Part shown: positions 1 through 5,442 of the stretch, one piece after another
How positions within the stretch are numbered: the first letter of the stretch is position 1
Layout of the letters: each line of letters opens with the position of its first letter
Assembly (NCBI GenBank): GCA_009780875.1
Contig: WQZE01000076.1
Location: 1-5,716 of the forward strand
DNA length: 5,716 bases
Direction of reading: 5' to 3'
Source of the DNA: Bacillota bacterium
Lineage (GTDB): Bacteria > Bacillota > Clostridia > Christensenellales > Pumilibacteraceae
Position numbers and translations under genes: made by a program
Notes under the pieces: generated by a model
Seen by the model: the letters and a program-made list of their open reading frames with translations, nothing else
Databases searched by the model: none
What the model was told of the DNA's origin: nothing

Positions 1-123
1 AACGGTTGAATCCCAACCGTTTCCTGAGACTCAATCCGTCAGGGGAATATGTATAAAAACGGTTGAATCCCAACCGTTTCCTGAGACTCAATCCGTCAGG
101 GGAATATGTATAAAAACGGTTGA
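1..123. repeat. 57-bp tandem repeat array (two exact copies plus a 9-bp start of a third)
   Basis: Positions 1-57 and 58-114 are identical base for base, and 115-123 repeats the first nine bases (AACGGTTGA) before diverging. Because the window opens at a unit boundary, the array may continue upstream. Each unit has two dyads: a perfect 8-bp stem AACGGTTG/CAACCGTT with a 5-nt loop (1-8 and 14-21), and a weaker 5-bp stem CCTGA/TCAGG (23-27 and 39-43). Two hairpins per unit recall REP/BIME-type intergenic repeats. The identical units lack the unique spacers expected of a CRISPR. The unit length is a multiple of three, and one frame on each strand stays open through it, so the edge of a repetitive coding region cannot be excluded, although no start codon or known domain is visible. 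Confidence 0.93.
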
Positions 124-148
124 CAATATTTTTGTTTTGTAGTATAAT
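120..148 (+). promoter_or_regulatory. Sigma-A promoter of the feo operon
   Basis: The -35 box TTGACA (120-125) and the -10 box TATAAT (143-148) both match the housekeeping consensus exactly and are separated by an optimal 17 bp. Transcription should start near 155, about 60 bases before the feoA ATG. The first bases of the -35 box belong to the partial third copy of the 57-bp repeat, so the promoter is fused to the repeat array. A promoter this strong normally needs a repressor, which fits the dyad directly downstream. Confidence 0.93.
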
Positions 149-154
149 AGTAAT

Positions 155-176
155 AAAGTTAGTTTGGACTAACTCT
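155..176. promoter_or_regulatory. Operator dyad at the feo transcription start, probable metal-repressor site
   Basis: A perfect 7-bp inverted repeat AGTTAGT/ACTAACT (157-163 and 168-174) with a 4-bp centre lies 6 bp after the -10 box and so covers the expected start of transcription. A closely related dyad at 502-523 matches at 19 of 22 positions. The TTAG...CTAA half-sites resemble those of the DtxR/IdeR/MntR repressor family, which commonly controls feo genes in Gram-positive bacteria. The repressor family is inferred from site shape only; a Fur box would look different. No regulator gene lies in the window. Confidence 0.72.
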
Positions 177-217
177 TTTGTGTGAGAAGCGCAAAGGGAG
201 CAAAGCAAGGAGGGGGT

Positions 218-445
218 ATGTCACTCGCAGAATTGAAACAAAAGGAGCGTGTATATAGGATACAGTCCGTTTTTTGCAGTGGTGTGCGTTTGCAAAGGCT
301 TTGCGACTTGGGGCTTTGTGTGGGGAGTGAGGTGCAAATCAAATGTGTGGCACCGATGGGTGACCCTATTGTTGTGCGTGTGGGGGATTGTGATGTGGCA
401 ATACGCAAGGCGGATGCCAAGAGTATTGTGCTTGTGGCGGTGTGA
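218..445 (+). CDS. feoA: Ferrous iron transport protein A (FeoA)
   Basis: The product is a 75-residue cytosolic protein of the FeoA family, small SH3-like beta-barrels that act with the FeoB transporter and are thought to modulate its function. The family pattern is plain: a hydrophobic strand, then the LCDLGL turn (residues 28-33) followed by G36, the PMGDP loop (46-50), and the closing strand with AIRKADAKSIVLV (61-73). Length is typical. ATG 218 is chosen because a strong AAGGAGG ribosome site (207-213) precedes it and family similarity starts here; an in-frame GTG at 182 would add a basic tail without similarity. It is the first gene after the promoter and operator, with feoB 262 bp downstream. 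That gap is unusually long for feoAB and holds decayed feoB sequence. Confidence 0.93.
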   Translation: MSLAELKQKERVYRIQSVFCSGVRLQRLCDLGLCVGSEVQIKCVAPMGDPIVVRVGDCDVAIRKADAKSIVLVAV

Positions 446-501
446 GGATTGGGAAAAGGGAGAGTGCTTGCGGGATTTGTAGGTGCTTTTTTTGTCTTTT
501 T

Positions 502-525
502 AAAGTTAGTTTCAACTAACTTTTT
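502..525. promoter_or_regulatory. Second operator-like dyad between feoA and feoB
   Basis: AAAGTTAGTT (502-511) and AACTAACTTT (514-523) form a perfect 10-bp inverted repeat around a 2-bp centre, and the site matches the promoter-proximal operator in 19 of 22 positions. No convincing -35/-10 pair accompanies it, so it may be a relic of a duplicated operator-feoB unit, an auxiliary repressor site, or both. As RNA it could fold into a 9-bp A/U-rich stem with a 4-nt loop followed by TTTTT, so a weak attenuator or terminator before feoB is an alternative reading. Confidence 0.7.
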
Positions 526-527
526 GG

Positions 528-647
528 ATGGGGAAGGGTGTGTGGCTTGATAATCCTAATCGTGGTCAAACTACGATTTTTGAATTGTTGAGTGGGCGAA
601 ACAATTTGATGTGGTCAAGGAGAGTATACAGATTGCAAAGAGTGTGA
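528..647 (+). pseudogene. Decayed remnant of a feoB 5' end (GTPase P-loop region)
   Basis: Read from ATG 528, this stretch gives 39 codons to TGA 645. Residues 7-23 (LDNPNRGQTTIFELLSG) align with the start of the real FeoB (LGNPNSGKTTLFNLLTG), and the DNA at 546-596 matches 723-773 at 40 of 51 positions by hand count. The P-loop is broken: the first Gly is Asp and the essential Lys is Gln. After codon 25 the alignment fails, the NWPGVTVE switch region is missing, and a short VY-centred match resumes near 616-632. It lacks a ribosome site and ends in a stop, so it is read as a truncated, inactive copy of feoB rather than a functional small protein. Its position just after an operator-like dyad suggests it once began its own operator-feoB unit. 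Confidence 0.72.
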
Positions 648-675
648 CGCTGGGCAATCCAAACAAAAACTGCTG
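630..675 (+). pseudogene. Possible second feoB 5'-end fragment
   Basis: AGATTGC (630-636) recurs at the start of feoB (712-718). GGCAATCCAAA (653-663) is identical to the P-loop codons at 727-737 and is followed by AAAAACTGC, which resembles the AAAACTACGC that encodes the Lys-Thr-Thr of the P-loop. The spacing differs by a short insertion and a short deletion, and no frame holds through it. It reads as another, more eroded copy of the same feoB start lying between the first remnant and the intact gene. The match is short, so this is tentative. Confidence 0.42.
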
Positions 676-707
676 GATAGGTGTCTACAAAATGGGTGGG
701 AGAGTGT

Positions 708-2906
708 ATGAAGATTGCGTTGCTTGGCAATCCAAATAGTGGCAAAACTACGCTTTTTAATTTGTTGACCGGGCTCAAACAAAAGGTGGGCAATTGGCCT
801 GGGGTCACGGTGGAAAAAAAGCAAGGAGTGTACACAAAGGACAAATCCGTGGAGATTGTGGATTTGCCTGGGGTGTATTCGCTCAACCCGGTCTCACTGG
901 ATGAAAAGGTGACACGGGATTTTTTGGCTACCGAGTCTGTGGACTGCGTGGTCAACATTGTGGACAGTGCCAATTTGTCACGGAGTCTAATGCTTTCGTT
1001 GCAGGCTTTGGATGAAATGTGTGTGCCGATGGTGATTGCACTCAATATGGAGGATGAACTTGCCGCACACGGGCTCAGTATTGAAGTAGGAGAGGTCAGC
1101 AAGTGTATTGCACCTGCGGTCAAAATATCGGCCAAGAAAAAGCGAAATATTGATGCCTTGATGTCTCTTGTGAGAGAGGTTGCTTCCAACCCTCCAAGAA
1201 AGCAGATTGTTTTTGCGGGCGAGAGCGTGCCAGGTCAAGAACAAGCGGTGGGGACTACACTTGTGGAGATTGTGGACAAAGGCAAGGGGAATGGGGAGAA
1301 TCTAAGCGTTTTGCGCGAAAGGACAAAAAGGGAGGCGTCAGCGGAGGACAAAGAGCAACCAATCACCTTGCAACAAAGAGTAGATGCGGATGTGTTGGGT
1401 GAAGAGGGTGTCAAGGAACGGGCAAGCGTATTGCCACAAGGAGAAGAGGGTCAAGTACAAACCAAAACCTATGTATACAAAAAATTTGTGGATGAGCATT
1501 TGGATAGGTTTGTTAAAAAGGGTGTGTCCAAAATACAGAGGTTGACCGATAAGATTGACAAAATTGTGCTCAACAAGTTTTTGGCTTTTCCCATCTTTTT
1601 GGGCGTGATTGTTTTGATGTACTTCGTGTCCGTGCAAGTTGTGGGGGGGGTGTTTTCGGATTGGTTGGAAGGAGTTGTGAGTGGGGTGGTCAGTGAGGGA
1701 GTGCGGAGCGGACTTGTAGATATTGGGTCGCCAAGGTGGGTGGTGTCGCTCGTGGTGGAGGGCGTCATCTCGGGTGTGGGCTCTGTGCTATTGTTTGCAC
1801 CGCAAATCATTGTGTTGTTTGCTTTTATTACCTTTTTGGAAGGGTGTGGGTATATGTCTCGGGTGGCCATCATTATGGACAGATTGTTTGTCAAATTGGG
1901 GCTGAGTGGCAAGTCTTTTATACCTATGTTGTTGGGGTGCGGGTGCTCGGTGACCGCCATTTTGACCGCCAAGACGGTGGAGGATGAGTGGCAACGCAAA
2001 AGGACCATTATGCTTGTGCCGTTTGTGCCGTGCAGTGCCAAGTTGCCCGTGTTTGCCTTGATTGCGGGGGCTTTGTATCCTGGCAATCCTTTGGTGGCAC
2101 CCTCTATGTACTTTTTGGGGATAGGGATGGCGATTTTGGGCGGACTTGTGCTCAAAAGATTTGGCAAGCAAAAAGAGGACACTTTTGTGTTGGAGTTGCC
2201 ACATTATCGTTTGCCGAGTGTGAGGAGTATGTTGCTTGATTCTTTTCAAAAGGCCAAAGGATTTGTGGTCAAGGCGGCGGTGGTCATTTTGCCAATGACC
2301 ATTGTGCTTTGGTTTTTGTCCAATTTTGGGTTTGACTTTGCTATGGTGAGCATTGAGGACAGTATGCTTGCAAGCATTGGTAGGGTGGTGAGCGTGCTCT
2401 TTGTGCCGCTCGGGTTTGGTACTTGGCAGTCGGCGGTGGCGCTGATGACAGGGTTTTTGGCAAAAGAAACCGTGGTGGCTACCTTTGGTGTGCTGTATGG
2501 AGAGGTGGGATTGAGTGCCACGCTTGCCACGGCGTTTACACCGTGGGGGGGGTATGCTTTTATGGCGTTTGTGTTGTTGTCGGCACCTTGCGTATCTGCC
2601 ATTGTTGCCACCAAAAAAGAGATGGGGGGCGTCAAGTGGATGCTGCTTGCGATGGGGTTTCAGACACTTGTGGGGTATTTGGTGGCGTTGGTCATTTTTC
2701 AGGTAGGCAACTTGTGGGCGTGGCATAGAGCGGTTGCCATCTCTATTTTGGCGGTAGGGATGATTGTTTTGGTCTTTGGTTGGACGATCAAAAGGTGGAT
2801 TGGTAATCAAAAAAGAGGCGGTGGGTGCATTGGATGTAGTGGGTGTAGCAAGGCAAGTCAGTGTGACAAAAAATGGGCGACGCAAAAAGATTGTGAGCAC
2901 AAATAG
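708..2906 (+). CDS. feoB: Ferrous iron transporter FeoB
   Basis: This 732-residue inner-membrane protein imports Fe(II) and couples an N-terminal G-protein domain to a multispanning channel-like domain. G motifs are complete: G1 GNPNSGKT (7-14), the switch segment NWPGVTVEKK (29-38), G3 DLPG (52-55), G4 NMED (113-116), and G5 SAK (141-143). Residues about 170-255 form a hydrophilic, charged linker where the helical GDI domain usually sits, and show little recognisable conservation. The membrane domain starts near 291, with hydrophobic helices and two gate-like repeats containing GCGCS (410-414) and PCSAKLPVF (441-449). The tail is Cys-rich (C707, C710, C713, C719, C729), as in many Gram-positive FeoBs that lack FeoC. 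ATG 708 is preferred over GTG 681 because a GGAG site lies 5 nt upstream and the P-loop follows as usual. Expression probably depends on the feoA promoter. Confidence 0.95.
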   Translation: MKIALLGNPNSGKTTLFNLLTGLKQKVGNWPGVTVEKKQGVYTKDKSVEIVDLPGVYSLNPVSLDEKVTRDFLATESVDCVVNIVDSANLSRSLMLSLQALDEMCVPMVIALNMEDELAAHGLSIEVGEVSKCIAPAVKISAKKKRNIDALMSLVREVASNPPRKQIVFAGESVPGQEQAVGTTLVEIVDKGKGNGENLSVLRERTKREASAEDKEQPITLQQRVDADVLGEEGVKERASVLPQGEEGQVQTKTYVYKKFVDEHLDRFVKKGVSKIQRLTDKIDKIVLNKFLAFPIFLGVIVLMYFVSVQVVGGVFSDWLEGVVSGVVSEGVRSGLVDIGSPRWVVSLVVEGVISGVGSVLLFAPQIIVLFAFITFLEGCGYMSRVAIIMDRLFVKLGLSGKSFIPMLLGCGCSVTAILTAKTVEDEWQRKRTIMLVPFVPCSAKLPVFALIAGALYPGNPLVAPSMYFLGIGMAILGGLVLKRFGKQKEDTFVLELPHYRLPSVRSMLLDSFQKAKGFVVKAAVVILPMTIVLWFLSNFGFDFAMVSIEDSMLASIGRVVSVLFVPLGFGTWQSAVALMTGFLAKETVVATFGVLYGEVGLSATLATAFTPWGGYAFMAFVLLSAPCVSAIVATKKEMGGVKWMLLAMGFQTLVGYLVALVIFQVGNLWAWHRAVAISILAVGMIVLVFGWTIKRWIGNQKRGGGCIGCSGCSKASQCDKKWATQKDCEHK

Positions 2907-2988
2907 TGGAGAGGGAGTCGGTGGGCTAGGCAGTGTGAGGGTTTGTGTGAGGGAACCACACATCCAAGCAGGCGGTAGCGGAAAAGGT

Positions 2989-3078
2989 CATATACAAAAG
3001 AAGCGGCTGGTCATACAAAGATGGAACCCTTTGAATGGGTGCAAGACGCATACACAAAAAAAGAGGGTGGTCATACAA
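2989..3078. repeat. Imperfect direct repeat (two 30-bp copies, 60-bp period) before the glycosyltransferase gene
   Basis: Positions 2989-3018 and 3049-3078 match at 26 of 30 bases by hand comparison, and both end in GGTCATACAA. They lie in the 178-bp gap between feoB and the glycosyltransferase gene, which otherwise shows no terminator and no housekeeping promoter. The second copy ends in CATACAAT (3072-3079), the same octamer found before the collagen gene. It is too close to the ATG at 3085 to serve easily as that gene's -10 box. Whether the repeat is regulatory or a coding relic is unknown. Confidence 0.68.
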
Positions 3079-3084
3079 TGGAGT

Positions 3085-4161
3085 ATGGCTACTTTTTGTT
3101 TGTGTATGATAGTGAGAGATGAGCAAGACAATTTGGCAAGGTGTCTTGACAGTGTGCAAGGGGTCTTTGAGGAGATTGTGATTGTGGATACTGGGTCGGT
3201 GGACGACACGGTGTCTATTGCCAAACGGTACACCGACAAAGTGCATTTTTTTGCGTGGTGTGATGATTTTGCCAAGGCACGCAACTTTGCTTTTGGAAAA
3301 GCGACCTGTGACTACATAATGTGGCTGGATGCGGATGATGTGGTGAGTGTGACCGATAGGCAAAAGTTGATACAACTCAAAACGCAAACCAATGGCTGTG
3401 AGATGGTGGTGTGTCGGTATCACTTGCGTTTTGATACCGCAGGGGAGGTCGTATATTTTTCACGGAGAGAGAGATTGTTTTTGCGGAGTGCTGGCAAACA
3501 ATGGGTGGGAGCGGTGCACGAGTGCATCCCTATTGGCGGCAAGGTGTTGTATAGGGAGGACATTGCGATTTGCCACAAACCGCCCAACAAAGACTACAAA
3601 AAATCCAATGCACGCAATTTGCGAATCTATCAAAAAATGTTGCGACAAGGGGCTTTGGATAGCAGGGGTTTGTACTATTATGCCAGAGAGTTGCGTGATG
3701 CCAAGAGATATGGTGCGTGCGTGACACAACTCAAAAAGTTTTTGAAAAGAGGGGATGGATGGGTGGAGGACAACATTGGGGCGTGCTTGATGCTTGCGGG
3801 TATCTACCAAAAAGAGAGCAAGACACGGGCGGTCAAAGTTGCTTTGCAAACGATGGAGTATGATTGTTTGCGTGCGGAGGCGTGTTGTTTTTTGGGGTAT
3901 TTGTACAAAGAGAGTGGGGAATTGCGTAGGGCGTGTGACTGGTTTTTGATGGCCACCAAAACGGTGGACAAAGGCGCAGGATTTGGTGTGGTGGACAATC
4001 GTGGCTATGTGCCTTGGATTGAACTTTGCGTATGCCACGAAAAACTGGGACAGAGAGACAAGGCAATCCACTACAACGAGTTGGCGGGCGAGGTCAAACC
4101 GTATGGGAGTGAGTACTTGTACAACAAAAAATATTTTGACACACAAGCAGGCAAGGCGTAG
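3085..4161 (+). CDS. Family 2 glycosyltransferase with TPR-like C-terminal region
   Basis: This 358-residue, apparently cytosolic enzyme starts with a GT-A fold of glycosyltransferase family 2. It shows a first beta strand and helix in the usual form (FCLCMIVRDEQDNLARCLDSV, first residues about 4-24), IVIVDTGSVDDT (31-42), the AKARNFA nucleotide-sugar segment (63-69) and the metal-binding motif DADD (82-85). From about residue 200 the protein is helical with TPR-like pairs (for example ALDSRGLYYYARELRDAKRY and the segment with ACCFLGYLYKESGELRRA). A GT2 domain followed by TPR-like helices also occurs in peptide and protein glycosyltransferases such as SunS. ATG 3085 is chosen because family similarity begins there, although its ribosome site is weak; the frame is open upstream into feoB without similarity. 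The collagen-like gene follows 141 bp downstream, so that protein is the likeliest acceptor. Sugar and linkage cannot be predicted. Confidence 0.85.
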   Translation: MATFCLCMIVRDEQDNLARCLDSVQGVFEEIVIVDTGSVDDTVSIAKRYTDKVHFFAWCDDFAKARNFAFGKATCDYIMWLDADDVVSVTDRQKLIQLKTQTNGCEMVVCRYHLRFDTAGEVVYFSRRERLFLRSAGKQWVGAVHECIPIGGKVLYREDIAICHKPPNKDYKKSNARNLRIYQKMLRQGALDSRGLYYYARELRDAKRYGACVTQLKKFLKRGDGWVEDNIGACLMLAGIYQKESKTRAVKVALQTMEYDCLRAEACCFLGYLYKESGELRRACDWFLMATKTVDKGAGFGVVDNRGYVPWIELCVCHEKLGQRDKAIHYNELAGEVKPYGSEYLYNKKYFDTQAGKA

Positions 4162-4180
4162 AGTGTGTGTTTTGGGGTTT

Positions 4181-4209
4181 TCACTCTTGTGGCTGGCAAT
4201 GCATACAAT
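4181..4209 (+). promoter_or_regulatory. Candidate sporulation (sigma-E-like) promoter of the collagen-like gene
   Basis: CATACAAT at 4202-4209 equals the -10 consensus of the mother-cell factor sigma-E as known from Bacillus subtilis. Fourteen bases upstream, TCACTCT (4181-4187) matches the -35 consensus TCATATT at only 4 of 7 positions, but the spacing is right. No good sigma-A promoter was seen in this leader. Transcription would begin about 4216, just before the hairpin at 4219-4256. Expression in the mother cell would suit a spore-surface collagen. The weak -35 box keeps this tentative. Confidence 0.42.
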
Positions 4210-4218
4210 GTAGGGAGA

Positions 4219-4256
4219 TGACAAGCGTCGTTGGGACATACAACGACGCTCTGTCA
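4219..4256 (+). other. Strong hairpin in the 5' leader of the collagen-like gene
   Basis: AGCGTCGTTG (4224-4233) pairs perfectly with CAACGACGCT (4241-4250) across a 7-nt loop. The stem extends through TGACA (4219-4223) and TGTCA (4252-4256) with a single bulged C at 4251, giving 15 base pairs. No T-run follows, so it is not a classical intrinsic terminator of the upstream gene. Lying at the predicted 5' end of the collagen transcript, it could be an mRNA-stabilising structure. A protein-binding dyad is the alternative. Confidence 0.7.
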
Positions 4257-4302
4257 CGCACAAACAAAAGGTTTTGTGAAAGTGCAAAACACGGGGGTAC
4301 AA

Positions 4303-5418
4303 ATGAATTTTTTCCAAGAGGATTTTGTTTTTGATGAGCAAGAACAAAGTAGGGGGTTTTCTAGTGGGAGTGGATGGTGCAATCGCTGCAATTGCAGCCA
4401 AAGACAATGCAGGTGTTGCAGGCCCCAAGGGCAAATGGGTCCTATGGGTCCCCAAGGACCACGGGGTCCACGAGGGTGTGACGGAGCACAGGGACCTAGG
4501 GGCGCAACGGGGGCAAGGGGTCCGCAAGGGCTCAATGGCAACACTGGGGCAACGGGGCCTGCTGGGTCGATAGGTCCCCAAGGTGCACAAGGCTTGCAAG
4601 GTGTGCCTGGCAATATGGGACCCACAGGCCCCCAAGGTGTGCAAGGCGTGCAAGGTGGTCAAGGTGTGACGGGTGCCACCGGCTTGCAAGGCGTCCAAGG
4701 TTTGCAAGGGGCACAAGGTCCTATGGGTGCCACCGGTTTGCAGGGGATTCAAGGCTTGCAAGGTGTGCCTGGTGATATGGGGGCAACAGGTCCCCAAGGC
4801 GTGCAGGGTTTGCAAGGGATAACCGGGCCTACGGGTCCAACCGGTGCAGCGGGTACGGCTGGTACCGTCGGGGTCACGGGTGCAACAGGAGCGACTGGGG
4901 CGACAGGAGCGACCGGGGCAACAGGTCCCCAAGGCGTGCAGGGTTTGCAAGGGATAACCGGGCCTACGGGTCCAACCGGTGCTACGGGAGCGACGGGCGA
5001 CACGGGTCCACAAGGGATTCAAGGCGTCACGGGGGCAACCGGTGCTACGGGAGATACTGGACCGCAGGGTATCCAAGGCGTGACGGGTGAAACAGGGGCA
5101 ACAGGGGATGCTGGACCCCAAGGTATCCAAGGCGTGACGGGGCCCACAGGACCCACGGGTGCTACGGGTGATACAGGACCGCAGGGTATCCAAGGTGTCA
5201 CTGGGGCAACAGGAGCGACTGGGGATACCGGACCCCAAGGTATCCAAGGCGTGACGGGGCCCACAGGACCCACAGGACCCACAGGACCCACGGGTGCTAC
5301 GGGGGTATCGGTGGTGGCAACTACATTGTTTGTGGATGCGGTCACGGGTGCGGTCACTGGCGGTGAAAATACTTTTAGTGATGGGTCTACTGGACCTATT
5401 ACGGTCACCGTTGTATAG
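4303..5418 (+). CDS. Collagen-like Gly-X-Y repeat protein, probable spore or cell-surface filament
   Basis: The 371-residue product has three parts. Residues 1-42 form an acidic, aromatic head without a signal peptide, ending in a Cys cluster (C26, C29, C31, C36, C38, C39). Residues 43-336 are 98 uninterrupted Gly-X-Y triplets, enough for a long collagen triple helix. Residues 337-371 are a short Val/Thr-rich, beta-like tail. Gln fills many Y positions in the first part of the rod and Thr most of them later. Thr-rich Gly-X-Thr rods are typical of BclA-type exosporium collagens, where Thr is O-glycosylated. Absence of a signal peptide fits assembly onto a spore from the mother cell, and the Cys cluster could cross-link it. 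ATG 4303 follows a GGGGG site by 5 nt; in-frame GTG 4276 or TTG 4231 would lengthen the head but 4231 lies inside the leader hairpin. The C1q-like C-terminal domain of BclA is missing, so this is not named bclA. Confidence 0.87.
   Translation: MNFFQEDFVFDEQEQSRGFSSGSGWCNRCNCSQRQCRCCRPQGQMGPMGPQGPRGPRGCDGAQGPRGATGARGPQGLNGNTGATGPAGSIGPQGAQGLQGVPGNMGPTGPQGVQGVQGGQGVTGATGLQGVQGLQGAQGPMGATGLQGIQGLQGVPGDMGATGPQGVQGLQGITGPTGPTGAAGTAGTVGVTGATGATGATGATGATGPQGVQGLQGITGPTGPTGATGATGDTGPQGIQGVTGATGATGDTGPQGIQGVTGETGATGDAGPQGIQGVTGPTGPTGATGDTGPQGIQGVTGATGATGDTGPQGIQGVTGPTGPTGPTGPTGATGVSVVATTLFVDAVTGAVTGGENTFSDGSTGPITVTVV
4780..4982 (+). repeat. Exact 68-bp direct repeat inside the collagen-like gene
   Basis: Positions 4780-4847 and 4915-4982 are identical at the nucleotide level, 135 bp apart start to start. 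They encode the triplet series GPQ GVQ GLQ GIT GPT GPT twice. Identity at third codon positions points to a recent in-frame duplication or gene conversion, not to selection on the protein alone. The stretch between the copies includes five consecutive GAT triplets. Confidence 0.93.
4996..5301 (+). repeat. Five tandem copies of a Gly-Asp-Thr-led collagen block, mostly 54 bp
   Basis: The block GDTGPQGIQGVT plus two or more Gly-X-Thr triplets occurs five times, beginning at 4996, 5014 + 36 = 5050, 5068 + 36 = 5104 in register, and then twice more to 5301; the units contain 6, 6, 7, 6 and 9 triplets. Three units are therefore 54 bp, and the others have grown by whole triplets (GPT or GAT). One copy has GDA in place of GDT. 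Such arrays expand and contract by slippage or recombination, so allele length probably varies between strains. Confidence 0.88.
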
Positions 5419-5442
5419 TTGCAAGCGTCTTGCCTCTCCAAA

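Noticed and set aside
1..114. CRISPR array
   Set aside because: The units are identical over their full 57 bp, so there are no unique spacers, and no cas gene is present.
486..525. Housekeeping promoter before the second operator dyad
   Set aside because: The T-rich DNA offers no acceptable -10 box at the spacing seen at the first operator, so no promoter is claimed.
1788..2963. 391-codon open frame on the - strand opposite feoB
   Set aside because: Arg/His/Gln/Pro-rich translation without family features, wholly opposite conserved FeoB membrane-domain codons; a shadow of strand composition bias.
2764..3084. N-terminal extension of the glycosyltransferase starting inside feoB
   Set aside because: The frame is open, but family similarity begins at ATG 3085 and the upstream translation overlaps feoB codons and is basic low-complexity sequence.
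3021..3122. 33-codon reading frame (MEPFEWVQDAYTKKEGGHTM...) overlapping the glycosyltransferase start
   Set aside because: No ribosome site and no recognisable family; it arises partly from the 60-bp-period repeat. Kept only as a possible coding relic.
4219..4256. Intrinsic terminator of the glycosyltransferase gene
   Set aside because: The stem is strong but is followed by CGCACAAAC, with no T-run.
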